Positions 40,291 through 50,903 of a stretch of DNA of 64,000 nucleotides are shown in pieces. This stretch comes from Rutidosis leptorrhynchoides. Its lineage: Eukaryota; Streptophyta; Magnoliopsida; Asterales; Asteraceae. The stretch lies in contig NC_092333.1 in the NCBI RefSeq assembly GCF_046630445.1, positions 100,569,501 to 100,633,500 on the forward strand. Direction: 5' to 3'. The notes beneath the pieces are model-generated. The model ran no database searches, had not been told where the DNA came from, and was given only the letters and a program-made list of their open reading frames with translations. Position numbers and translations under genes: made by a program. How positions within the stretch are numbered: the first letter of the stretch is position 1; every line of letters begins with the position of its first letter.

Positions 40291-40559
40291 AACATCTTAT
40301 TTCTCATTCTAAACCTTCACAGATAAATCTTCTTCATCATCCATTGATATTAGAAATTCTAAGATATTCTCTATGTTCTATTATAAATATCCTCCATATT
40401 TCTGGCGATATTTTCACAACTATTCTTATCTGAGATCATTTATTTCTCCGTAATATCTGCAACATAAAAGAAACTGTGTTAGTTTCTAAATTCTGAAACC
40501 TTCGAGTTTAAAATATGAATGTTTTGAAGTAGTGTTGGGAACTGAAGCATGGATTAGTA

Positions 40560-40651
40560 TAATATAATGACACTTGATCAACGTCATTATATTACAGTAA
40601 GTCATGCTGAGTTTCTAATGAAGCATGATGATTCACAGTACCGTCATCATG
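40560..40651 (+). other. Two tandem hairpins in element B
   Basis: First: a 12-bp stem (TAATATAATGAC with GTCATTATATTA), 11-nt loop containing TGATCA (40560-40594). Second: an 8-bp stem CATGATGA/TCATCATG (40624-40651). Both have counterparts in C at 48802-48898 despite diverged surroundings. Confidence 0.65.
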
Positions 40652-40929
40652 TGCCATTTACATGACTTTTACATTCTATCTAATCTCTAAACATATCAAG
40701 AAAATATTTTTCTGGATGACTCGGTCTTCTCCAGGGTATTTTGGTAATTTAACAAATCAAAATTGTTCTATTACCATTTTCTTCGTAGAGCATTAGCTAT
40801 GTTCATTCTGAATTTCATATCTACGAATTCCGGACCATTACTCGCTTGACTCGAAGTCGGGAAGAGAAAACGAAAGCATGAAGCTCCGAAAAATAATGAA
40901 GAATATAAACTCCGATAATAACCCCGAAA

Positions 40930-41103
40930 TTACAAACCATGTATATCGATGCAGATAGCAATATAGAGACACGGGAGAATTAGAAACACTATAAACACAA
41001 GAGTATAGTAGAAGTAAATAGATTCTTCTGGTGGTAGATGAAAAAGAACAATGACAGATATAAAAGTTAGGAGTATATCAAGAATCAAGACTGGATGGAG
41101 CAT
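40930..41103 (-). CDS. Antisense 57-aa membrane microprotein of element B
   Basis: A minus-strand ORF of 57 codons plus stop. It starts MLHPVLILD and has two hydrophobic segments (residues about 4-22 and 35-54) around a polar turn HLPPEES (22-28) and an aromatic YFYY. This is a hairpin-type two-helix membrane protein by appearance. Element C has an ORF of exactly the same length at 49265-49438. By hand the two differ at 7 amino acids (mostly Val/Ile/Leu swaps) and at 14 codons with synonymous changes only, a pattern of purifying selection. A TATA box lies about 85 bp upstream on the same strand. No known family is recognised. Additional antisense ORFs are known in some plant LTR retrotransposons, but I cannot link this one to any. 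Confidence 0.7.
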   Translation of the reverse strand: MLHPVLILDILLTFISVIVLFHLPPEESIYFYYTLVFIVFLILPCLYIAICIDIHGL

Positions 41104-41184
41104 ATTGATGAATGCTTTAAAGTAAGAATCAAGGAAGAAAGAATAGAAGGTGTGAGTCGTGGAAAATAAGGAAACGAAGGGGTG

Positions 41185-41195
41185 AATTTATAGTG
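41185..41195 (-). promoter_or_regulatory. Antisense TATA box upstream of the microprotein (element B)
   Basis: The minus strand reads CACTATAAATT, then a CT-rich region and the ATG about 85 bp downstream. Motif and spacing are kept in C (49515-49524). Confidence 0.55.
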
Positions 41196-41510
41196 AAATA
41201 TCCGACAGAGCAATCGAAATAGATTATTGCATATAATCAAAGAAGATCCTGATTTCCTTAATCACCAAAGAACCAAATCTTATTACGTAAGATTCTCTTT
41301 AAATCCCTTAAATCCCGGAAATCAATCATAACTATGTCATCGGTTAAGACGAATATATTTTACTCATCTCACTCTTTTACGATAGTCTCATTTATATTCT
41401 TCGCATAATCGAATCGTTTTATCTACATTACTCAATGATGATAAAACTCCATTATCACCTTATATTTGTCATGTAAACCTTCTTATTGTTATCCGCAACA
41501 ACCTCTATCA

Positions 41511-41546
41511 AATTTCGGGGACGAAATTTCTTTAACGGGTAGGTAC
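41511..41546 (+). other. Pol C-terminal remnant and PPT of element B
   Basis: AATTTCGGGGACGAAATTTC reads NFGDEIS, then CTTTAACGGGTAGGTAC abuts the 3' LTR. Tekay/Del chromoviruses end pol in this way, so B derives from such an element. Confidence 0.65.
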
Positions 41547-42530
41547 TGTAATGACCCGGAATTTTCCGACCAAATTATACTTATGAGATTAATATTTACA
41601 TAAATTAAACCATACCAACATGATAAGCAATCCAAATTGTTGAGACTTGTGTTTTTGAAAAGAGTTTTACATAACGTTTGACCGTTCAATATGACCGATG
41701 ATATCACGAACTATATAACATACGATAATTATACATTTGTGTATATATATGTATTTATATATATTTAACATGATCTAAGGATGGTTTAACATCTCATTGT
41801 GTACTAATGATAATGAGTTATAAGTATATTTTGAAACTACTAACTTAAGTTTTCAAAACGATAACTATACGTAACATTCTTTGATATATATACTTATAAT
41901 CTATAATGCTTATACATGTATCGTATATATAATGTATTTAATCACTTTTTAAGGACTTAAATACATAAAACAATATAAGTATATTCACAAAAGATAGCTA
42001 TATTTGAATTCTCGTTCCGTTTCCTCGAGATTTCTATACGTATATCTATGGTATATGTACCCGTATCATACCCAGCTTCTATACGTATTTACTATTAGTA
42101 TATACACATCAAATCAACATCCTAATCAACATTATTACTGCCCTAGATATGAGGTAACTAGGATTTGTCAAGTAGTATGAATTATTAGTAAGAAAACAAA
42201 ATTAGAAATCCTTTTCTTTCTTTATAAACTAAAAACGTTTTTATAAATGAACACCATTTCTTCACTCCATTTTCTCATACCTACACCCTCATTTCTCTCT
42301 CAAAATACTCCTAACTTCATACTTGATCATCTCCAAGCATTTTCCCGATCATTTAGCTTCAATTACAAGCCTTAAACACCATAAGAAAACTCTTTCAAGA
42401 ACATATCAAAATAACCACCCATTTGAAGAAGTTTACTTCCAACCTTTTGATCTAACTCCACCACTCTTTGATTCCAAGATTATTTTTTATCTTTTGCAGT
42501 AACTTTGTCCAAGTAACGTGAGGTAGTAAC
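41547..42530 (+). repeat. Element B 3' LTR, first piece
   Basis: Matches 34944-35929. It is broken after gtaac (42526-42530) by element C. Confidence 0.95.
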
Positions 42531-43251
42531 TGTGACGACCCGGAAATTTCCGACTAAATTTAAACTTTATCTTTATATTATTCTGACACGATAAGCAATG
42601 TTTGTTAAGTTAAATCTCAAGAATTTTAAACTATGTTTATACATTCATTTAAACCTCGACCAAATTCCAGTGATTCACGAACCATTAAATGAACATATAT
42701 GAATATGTATGTATATGTGTATATGTTATAAATTGAAAATGTCAACAAAGTATTTAAACGTATAATGCTTTATATGAACGTATTTTTTTCAATATGATTA
42801 TCGATGAAATTAAAAAAATATATATTAAATGATTGAATTATCAGAAACATTGAATTATGATTACAAGTCTCTGTTGAGAGGTCCACTATGATTTGAGAAA
42901 ATCTATTCCTCTTAACGATATTCGGAATAATTTGTAAAGCTATTTATAAATAAATAAAAAGTGTCATTTACAAAAGTTAGACAAAAGCTAGTGGAGAATT
43001 GGTTTCCATAATATTCTATTAATCTATTTTCAAACGTACAAAAACGTTTTCAGTTTAAAAAGAACTTTATTATTAAAATGTATATAACTTTTATAAATAT
43101 CTAGAATCACTTTTGACAACTCATTACTTAACCAGTATAATAAATATAATGATATTTATATTTTATTTCATTAAATATATATAACGATTTAAATTAATAT
43201 TATATATATTTATACGCGTATTATACATACATAGTTTTTATACTTTTACTA

Positions 43252-43430
43252 TACTTTAACTTTACTTTTACTTTACTTTTACTTTACTTTAACTTTAATA
43301 ATTCACTTTAATAATTCATGCTTTAATAATTCACTTTAATAATTCATACTTTAATAATTCACTTTAATAATTCATACTTTAATAATTCACTTTAATAATT
43401 CATACTTTAATACTTCACTTTAATAATTCA
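43252..43430 (+). repeat. Tandem repeat in U3 of element C
   Basis: Short acttttactt units pass into about five copies of a roughly 30-bp unit, ctttaataattcac followed by tttaataattcata. The array ends just before the TATA box and is also in the 3' LTR (50580-50757). Confidence 0.92.
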
Positions 43431-43436
43431 AAAATC

Positions 43437-43447
43437 TATTATAAATA
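43437..43447 (+). promoter_or_regulatory. TATA box of element C 5' LTR
   Basis: CTATTATAAATAG directly after the tandem repeat. Same in the 3' LTR at 50767-50777. Confidence 0.65.
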
Positions 43448-43508
43448 GAATTCAATAGGTTTCATTATTTCATAGAAACTTGAAAATATATTTCTCTAAA
43501 CTCTCTCA

Positions 43509-43512
<4 letters not shown>

Positions 43513-43576
<64 letters not shown>
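43513..43576. repeat. (AT)n microsatellite in element C 5' LTR
   Basis: TA run, slightly different in length from the one in the 3' LTR (50846-50901). Confidence 0.95.
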
Positions 43577-43579
<3 letters not shown>

Positions 43580-45547
43580 CTCTGTATTATTTCAAGATAT
43601 TATTAGTATACATAAAATATTACGACGGAGTGATGTCCGAGTGATTTCAAAATAGTTTTTTTTTTTAATGAGTTGAAGCTAAGGAAATTATGGGTTATAG
43701 CTATGGAGGTGATGGGTATGGTTCATGGGTATGCTAGTGAGGTCAATCTAGTGTTTATCATCTCCGTTGCGTCTACGTACTTTCCTGCAAAATTGAATCT
43801 CAATATTGATACGTGAGCACTCATAACTTAACTTTTATATATCAATAGTGTATCCCTGACTAGTGCTCGAGTATATAGGATTATGCATGCTTGTACATTC
43901 GATATTGTCCTTAGATAGGTTTGTTGAATCCTGAATTAGATACATATGCTATTGAGATAGGGTATATGATATGCATGTCATTGGAAAGCTAGCGAAAAAT
44001 TAAGAACTTTTCATTTAGATATCGAATGGTTTCGATGAATGGATTAGAAGTTATAGTCAACTGAATTTTAGTATTATTCTTAAAATGATTATTATTATTA
44101 CTATCGTCGTTATTATTTTAATAGAAATATCATTGTTATTATAAAATATCATTATTACTATTATGTTAGTATTATCATTTTATCATAATAACATTTTTAG
44201 TAAATATAAATATTGTTATTTTTTTATAGAATAATAATAATTATTATTACAAAATAATACAACTTTTACTTATTATTATTATGATCAATATTATTTTATC
44301 AAATAAATAGGGGATACAAAGATATTTTTCACCACGCGTAATATAATTACATTAATAATACTTACCACTATAGTTTTACGATATTAAGTGAACTTTATAA
44401 ATTTTACTACTTAAGATATATAAAAGTATATTTTATCATATATAAATGTTAATATAAATTTTTATTAATAAATGACTTTTATTATTATAAAATCTAATAA
44501 ATATATTTAAATATACAAAACGACTATAGTTAAGTTATATAATAAACACGTATAAATTTTAGAAGTCATTTTGGGTCAAGTTGACTTTTGTTGACGTTTG
44601 CATATTAGTCTCGAGCATTAGGATTGTGGTACACTATAACTTGACCAAAAATTGTTAGACAAATATTGACCAACATATAAATATATATAATTAATATAGG
44701 TTCGTGAATCCGAGGCCAACCTTGCACTTGTTAAATGACGTTATATGTATTTTTACTATGAAATACAGTATGGTGAGTTTCATTTGCTCCCTTTTATATA
44801 TATTTTTGGGACTGAGAATACATGCGCTGTTTTTATAAATGTTTTACGAAATAGGCACAAGTACTAAAACTAATTCTACGTGGGTTTAAACCAAAAATAT
44901 ACCCTTAGCTTGGTAACATTAAACTACTTGTCTATGTACGGTAGGCGCGAATCCTAAAGATAGATCTATTGGGCCTGACAAACCCCATCCTGACTATGGG
45001 ATGCTTTAGTACTTCGAGGTTATTTTAAACACACCTGATCTGGTGTACTTCAGAGGGTAAAACATGAACGTTAAGGCTTGTTACCGGGTGCCTACAACTT
45101 ATAGAATACTTTTATACACTTGCGAGTGTACATATATTTATAAACAGAAATCTTGTGGTCTATTAATATATTGAAATGATTGTTATGATAAACCTATGAA
45201 CTCACCAACCTTTTGGTTGACACTTTAAAGCATGTTTATTCTCAGGTATTAAAGAAATATTCCGCTGTGCATTAGCTCATTTTAAGAATATTACTTGGAG
45301 TCATTCATGGCATATTTTGAAAGACGTTGCATTCGAGTCATTGAGTTCATCAAGATTATTATTAAGCCAATTATAGTTGGATGTATTATGAAATGGTGTG
45401 CATGCCGTTAACTTTCATTGTAAAGAAAGTTTGTCTTTTAAAAACGAATGCAATGTTTGTAAAATGTATCATATAGAGGTCAAATACCTCGCGATGTAAT
45501 CAACTATTATGAATCGTTTATAATGTATATGAACGGGTCCTTTCAGT

Positions 45548-45559
45548 TGGTATCAGAGC
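45548..45559 (+). other. Primer-binding site of element C
   Basis: TGGTATCAGAGC, exact initiator-Met type, 2 bp after the LTR. Confidence 0.93.
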
Positions 45560-45933
45560 GGTGGTCTTAGCGAACCAGGTCTGCATTAGTGTGTCTAACT
45601 GATAGTCATTAGGAAGCATTAGTGAGTCTGGACTTCAACCGTGTCTGCATGTCAAAAGTTTTGCTCATCATTTTTGTCGAAAATTACCTGCTTATCATTC
45701 TTAGTCTAGACACATCTTATTGCATTGATTGCATGAATAGTGTATAAACAAAATTCATATCTTAGCGTATCTGCTAATTCATATCTTAGCGTATCTGTTA
45801 CTTTAAACTTTGCCGGACATATTCCGTAAATTCCTCCGTAATCTACGAAACCTTTTACTCTATATAATTAGAATACCACCCGATAGCTGGAAAATCATTT
45901 CATATCGAAAAATTCTTTATTCAATCGTACAAA

Positions 45934-46330
45934 ATGGAATTCGTCATTAGTTCAAGTCCCTCGGATTCCGAAATGGAATCCTACTCAAGTTCTGAAAGCA
46001 GTGTGACCGGAATGGATCAACCAATTAGTCATCATCTACTCTGGATGAATTAGGGATGGGTTCGTAGCCTCCTTAATCATTGGAGACAAGAAGAAGGTGA
46101 TCCCTTCCATCCACCACATTTCCCTCTTGGCGAAGAACCTGAAGCACTTACCGGCGAACCTATCCGAAACACCATTTTCTCTCTTATTTCTAGAGTATCT
46201 CGTCACGATTACATACTACACCAAATTATAGATTTTATTTATCCGCTCGTCCGAACTGACAATCACCCCGGTGCAATAGAAGAAGTCAACGACTTCGCGC
46301 TCGAGTAGTGGCTTTAGAGAATATGGTGCA
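45934..46330 (+). pseudogene. Small sense ORF of element C, broken
   Basis: Homologue of 38042-38488. It starts MEFVISSSPSDSEMES and keeps GMDQPISHH, LNHWRQEEGDPFHPP and EPEALTGEPIRNTIF. A TAG at 46051-46053 replaces a Trp codon, and a 1-bp loss near 46290 shifts the frame in the coiled-coil part. Conservation with B outside these breaks shows it was once coding. The function is unknown, with a gag-like position after the PBS. Confidence 0.75.
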
Positions 46331-48310
46331 AGGGTTACAAACACCAACAGCAGCACCAGCAGCATAACCAGTACCACCACCAGCAACACCAACAGTACTA
46401 TCACCACCACCAACAGTAACATCCGCATCCCACACTTCAACATCACAACCTATATCCCACGAGTACCAATGACATACACTCTATAGATACCAAGGAATAC
46501 CAACAACAACAAACGATGAAGTATTGATTCATAACTTCATTGGAGAAACATTTTGCGACGATTATGTAGTCTCTAAAGTCTTAGAGATTATCTATTCTAG
46601 CCCCAACCATAAATTAGATGAGTGAACCCAAATGATAGAAGGAAGAGTAGAAACCCTGACAAGAATGATGTGTGGTTTACAAGCTAGACTTAATTTACCA
46701 ACATCATCAACAGTACCATGAATATCACCAGTACAGTCAGTGCCATCAGCGTTGTCAGAATCAGCAGCACCTATAACATCACAAACTCCGTCAGTGAAAG
46801 AATCACCGTGGACATCATTATAAATCAACAACAAGTATGTCATATCAATGAGTTATGAAGTATTAACTCATTTCCACTGAAGGATTTATATGTATATCTT
46901 ATATATATAAATTTTTAGACCATAATAAATATTTTCGTACTAAGCTATTATGTGTGAATCTTAACTACTCGGTTAATTCATGTTACTAATATGCAATAAT
47001 GTACGTCCTTCGTCCACAACTTAACCATCATTAACTACAATCTCTGCCTCAATTCAATAAATCCCAATTCATAATAAATCAAATGAATTATTCAAATATA
47101 AGTTTGATTTTCACTTTCATCGTTGATGTACTCGAAACTTTTCAAATAACATTATTCGTACCTTGCGAAATTCACAAGAATTCCACAAACACCAACAAAT
47201 AATGAAGTATTAATTCATAATTTCAATTTTATTGAATAAATACTCCGTAAAAGTTATGTAATTTCTAAAGTCTTTAGGGATTATTCAGTTCTAGTTTCAA
47301 CCGTAAATCAAATGAGTTTAATTTAATATTAACTCATTAAATCTATGTTACATCTGAAGAAAATATGCACATATATATTTTCATAAAGACTGTAATAAAA
47401 TTCTGTTGTACAAAATATTAATTGTGAAATTTTTTTTTAACGGGTAGGTAATACCCGAGAGATATATAAATTCACAATTAATATGTTACATTTTTCGAAT
47501 CTGATTAAGCAAATCATCAACTATACTCCCAAAATCTCACATCAATATACATTCTTGTATAGAAATCAAAACAACCATTCTCACCCAAATTTGATTACGC
47601 ATTCTGATTTTGACAAATCAAAATCCAAGTCATGATTTAACAGAAGACATCACTCTTAGATTCCTACATCTTTCAAAGCTATACTTTGACTTCAAAACTG
47701 TGTTAGAACATCATATGTATATTAACGATTACAAACTGTGTTCAAACTCTCCGAAGTTTTCGAAGACACTTCAAACAATGAACAATCGAGATGATGATCC
47801 AACCACATATTACCCACATTTATGTACCTAAAAAGCTCTCGAAGCTAAAGTCATAGTTCGACGCGTATCCGTGTCAGACCCTTTGGCATTTATTAGCTAA
47901 AATGACTTTTCAATTCCTTTTCAAAGTAGACAGTTTTGTCACAGCTCCAGCAAGTCAACTTCGACTTTTCAGTCAGACTAGTCTTATTATAACCTCGATA
48001 GATACGTTTCCCTTTCGTCATCGTTACTGGGGACCTTTCATATCTCGCCACCTTAGCAATAAACTTACCAACAACTTCAATTATCTTTGACTTTTCGAAA
48101 AATCATTATATTTATTGAAATCACATCATTTACTCATTCTTATCTTGTAACGAGAATTGTCATACGAATCATCAGAAAACAGTAACCAGTATTTTGAAAT
48201 CTCGCAGCATGTCTACGCCAACAGTTATATGTGTACGTAAAACGTCTATCTCCTGGACTTACATACTTTGAATGTGAAGTTCTGAAAAATATTTTGAACT
48301 GCAAACTAGT
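46331..48310 (+). other. Non-coding internal region of element C
   Basis: Holds a CAN-rich stretch, then a block reading MIEGRVETLTRMMCGLQARLNL (46632-46700) that looks like a coiled-coil remnant. Three related copies of a motif around atgaagtattgattcataac (46515, 46852, 47203) show internal duplication absent from B. An internal PPT copy is at 47425. No intact gene. Confidence 0.5.
47425..47450 (+). other. Internal copy of the pol-end/PPT junction in element C
   Basis: GAAAT, T-run, TAACGGGTAGGTA as in B (38852-38878) and as before the 3' LTR (49836-49859). Confidence 0.65.
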
Positions 48311-48530
48311 TCTTGAAATGCTGACGAAGCATCAAAAACTGTAAACGATCTTAACAGTAAAAAGTTTGATGACAAAGAATAGTAAGGTGGTAAAGCTGAG
48401 AAAAAGAGAAGGTTTGGAACTGAAAAACGGATTGAACAGACTATGAAGGAGGCTGTGGACAAATCACAAAGACTAAATCTGCCTTCAAAGAATCTAAATG
48501 ATTCAGTGCCTGCTAAAGTCATTAACGAAT
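48311..48530 (+). pseudogene. Captured poly(A)-binding-protein gene fragment in element C
   Basis: Reads NADEASKTVNDLNSKKFDDKE, two stops where PABP has WY, then GGKAEKK, TEKRIEQTMKEAVDKSQ and LNLPSKNLNDSV. This covers the end of RRM3, the linker and the first residues of RRM4 of a plant cytoplasmic PABP, in the same order and spacing as the real protein. The 3' part is open to 48643. The paired copy at 40074-40290 in B shows that capture came before B and C split. It lies on the sense strand of the element. Confidence 0.85.
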
Positions 48531-48801
48531 ACCTTACTCTTTATTCTAAACCTTTACAGACAAATCTTCATCATCATCCATCAATATTAGAAATTCTAAG
48601 ATATTATCATATCTTTCATTATAAATATCCGCGATATTTCTGAAGATATTTTCACAACTAATCTTATCTGAAGTCATTTATCTCTTTGCGCTATCAGTGT
48701 TACATCATATAAGAAACTATTAGTTTCTATATTCTATAAACTTTCGAGTTTAAATTATGAATGTTTTGAAGTAGTGTTGGGAAATGAAGCATGAGTTAGT
48801 A

Positions 48802-48898
48802 TAATATAATGACACTTGATCAACGTGATTATATTACAGTAAGTCATGCTGAGTTTCTAATGGGACATGATGATTCACAGACCATGCCGTCATCATGT
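48802..48898 (+). other. Two tandem hairpins in element C
   Basis: First stem 48802-48836 (12 bp, one mismatch, same TGATCA loop). Second 48865-48898 with stem ACATGATGA/TCATCATGT, one pair longer than in B. Confidence 0.62.
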
Positions 48899-49264
48899 TC
48901 CATGTTACACGACTCTTGTATTCTATTTAATCTCTAAAAATATCAAGAATATATTTTCTTGATGATTCGGTCTTTTCAGGGTATTCTGGTAAATTAACAA
49001 ATCAAGATCGTGCCATTACCATTTCCTTCTTAGAACATTAACTATGTTCATTCTGAAATTCATATCTGCGAATACTGGACCATTACAAACGTTGCTTAAT
49101 CGCAAGAAGAATAAACGAAAGGACAAAACTCCAAAATAGAAATTGGCGTATAAATCGCAGCAAATAGAAGAGAGCATTAACTGTGGATGTCAATGATTAT
49201 AGAAGACAAAAGTAGGGGCTTTGAAATATAAGGGAAGATATAAAACCCAACAACCACCCAAAAA

Positions 49265-49438
49265 TTATAAACCGTATATATCGATGCATATAGAAATATA
49301 AAGACACGGAAGAACTAAAAACACTATAAAACCGAGAGTATAGTAGAAGTAAATAGATTCTTCCGGAGGCAGATGAAAAAGAAGAACGACAGATATGAAA
49401 GTGAGGAGTATATCGAGAATCAGTAATGGATGAAGCAT
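49265..49438 (-). CDS. Antisense 57-aa membrane microprotein of element C
   Basis: A minus-strand ORF with the same length and layout as 40930-41103. It starts MLHPLLILD, has two hydrophobic stretches (about 4-22 and 35-54), the polar turn HLPPEES and an intact stop. Substitutions relative to B are V5L, I18V, V19L, V36G, I42V, A49S and H55Y. All other codon differences are silent, and there are no indels. The neighbouring sense ORF and PABP fragment of C have decayed, so this is the best-kept reading frame of the element. Expression would run opposite to the retrotransposon RNA. Role unknown. Confidence 0.7.
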   Translation of the reverse strand: MLHPLLILDILLTFISVVLLFHLPPEESIYFYYTLGFIVFLVLPCLYISICIDIYGL

Positions 49439-49514
49439 ATTGACAAATACTTTAAAATATGAGTTAAGGGAGAAAGAATAGAAGGTGTAAGTTGTAAGGA
49501 AATGAAGGAGGTGG

Positions 49515-49524
49515 ATTTATAGTG
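49515..49524 (-). promoter_or_regulatory. Antisense TATA box upstream of the microprotein (element C)
   Basis: The minus strand reads CACTATAAAT, 86 bp from the ATG, as in element B. Confidence 0.55.
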
Positions 49525-49823
49525 AAATACCCTACAGAGAAATCAAGATGGATTATCGTATTAATTCGAAGAGAATCATAATCTCCTTAATCACCGAAGC
49601 ATCAAATCCAACATAGATTACAAAGATTTTCTTTAAATTCGGAGATCAATTGTGATGACGTCAAAAGATATGACGAATCACTATAATCTTATTTCCTTCA
49701 TTTACGATAACTTCCCTCATACGCTTCGAGTAATCGAATTATTTTATCCATACTTCTTAGACATGATAAAACTTCATAATCGTCATAATAACATTCTCAT
49801 TGTTAGCCATAACGACCTCTATC

Positions 49824-49860
49824 AAATTTCGGAGACGAAATTTCTTTAACGGGTAGGTAC
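49824..49860 (+). other. Pol C-terminal remnant and PPT of element C
   Basis: AATTTCGGAGACGAAATTTC (NFGDEIS) followed by the purine-rich GGGTAGG before the LTR at 49861. Confidence 0.65.
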
Positions 49861-50842
49861 TGTGACGACCCGGAAATTTTCGACTAAATTTAAACTTTAT
49901 CTTTATATTATTCTGACACGATAAGCAATGTTTGTTAAGTTAAATCTCAAGAATTTTAAACTATGTTTATACATTCATTTAAACCTCGACCAAATTCCAA
50001 TGATTCATGAACCATTAAATGAACATATATGAATATGTATGTATATGTGTATATGTTATAAATTGAAAATGTCAACAAAGTATTTAAACGTATAATGCTT
50101 TATATGAACGTATTTTTTTCAATATGATTATCGATGAAATTAAAAAAATATATATTAAATGATTGAATTATCAGAAACATTGAATTATGATTACAAGTCT
50201 CTGTTGAGAGGTCCACTATGATTTGAGAAAATCTATTTCTCTTAACGATATTCGGAATAATTTGTAAAGCTATTTATAAATAAATAAAAAGTGTCATTTA
50301 CAAAAGTTAGACAAAAGCTAGTGGAGAATTGGTTTCCATAATATTCTATTAATCTATTTTCAAACGTACAAAAACGTTTTCAGTTTAAAAAGAACTTTAT
50401 TATTAAAATGTATATAACTTTTATAAATATCTAGAATCACTTTTGACAACTCATTACTTAACCAGTATAATAAATATAATGATATTTATATTTTATTTCA
50501 TTAAATATATATAACGATTTAAATTAATATTATATATATTTATACGCGTATTATACATACATAGTTTTTATACTTTTACTATACTTTAACTTTACCTTTA
50601 CTTTACTTTTACTTTACTTTAACTTTAATAATTCACTTTAATAATTCATGCTTTAATAATTCACTTTAATAATTCATACTTTAATAATTCACTTTAATAA
50701 TTCATACTTTAATAATTCACTTTAATAATTCATACTTTAATACTTCACTTTAATAATTCAAAAATCTATTATAAATAGAATTCAATAGGTTTCATTATTT
50801 CATAGAAACTTGAAAATATATTTCTCTAAACTCTCTCAATCG

Positions 50843-50903
<61 letters not shown>

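Larger units (their letters stand above)
42531..45545 (+). repeat. 5' LTR of element C
   Basis: 3,015 bp, nearly identical to 49861-52866. Homologous to the B LTR only in the R/U5 part. Confidence 0.96.

Noticed and set aside
40206-40433. A functional small gene encoded by the PABP-derived ORF
   Set aside because: The upstream RRM3 part is frameshifted, and the protein after NDSV no longer resembles PABP. Conservation between B and C may simply reflect shared ancestry.
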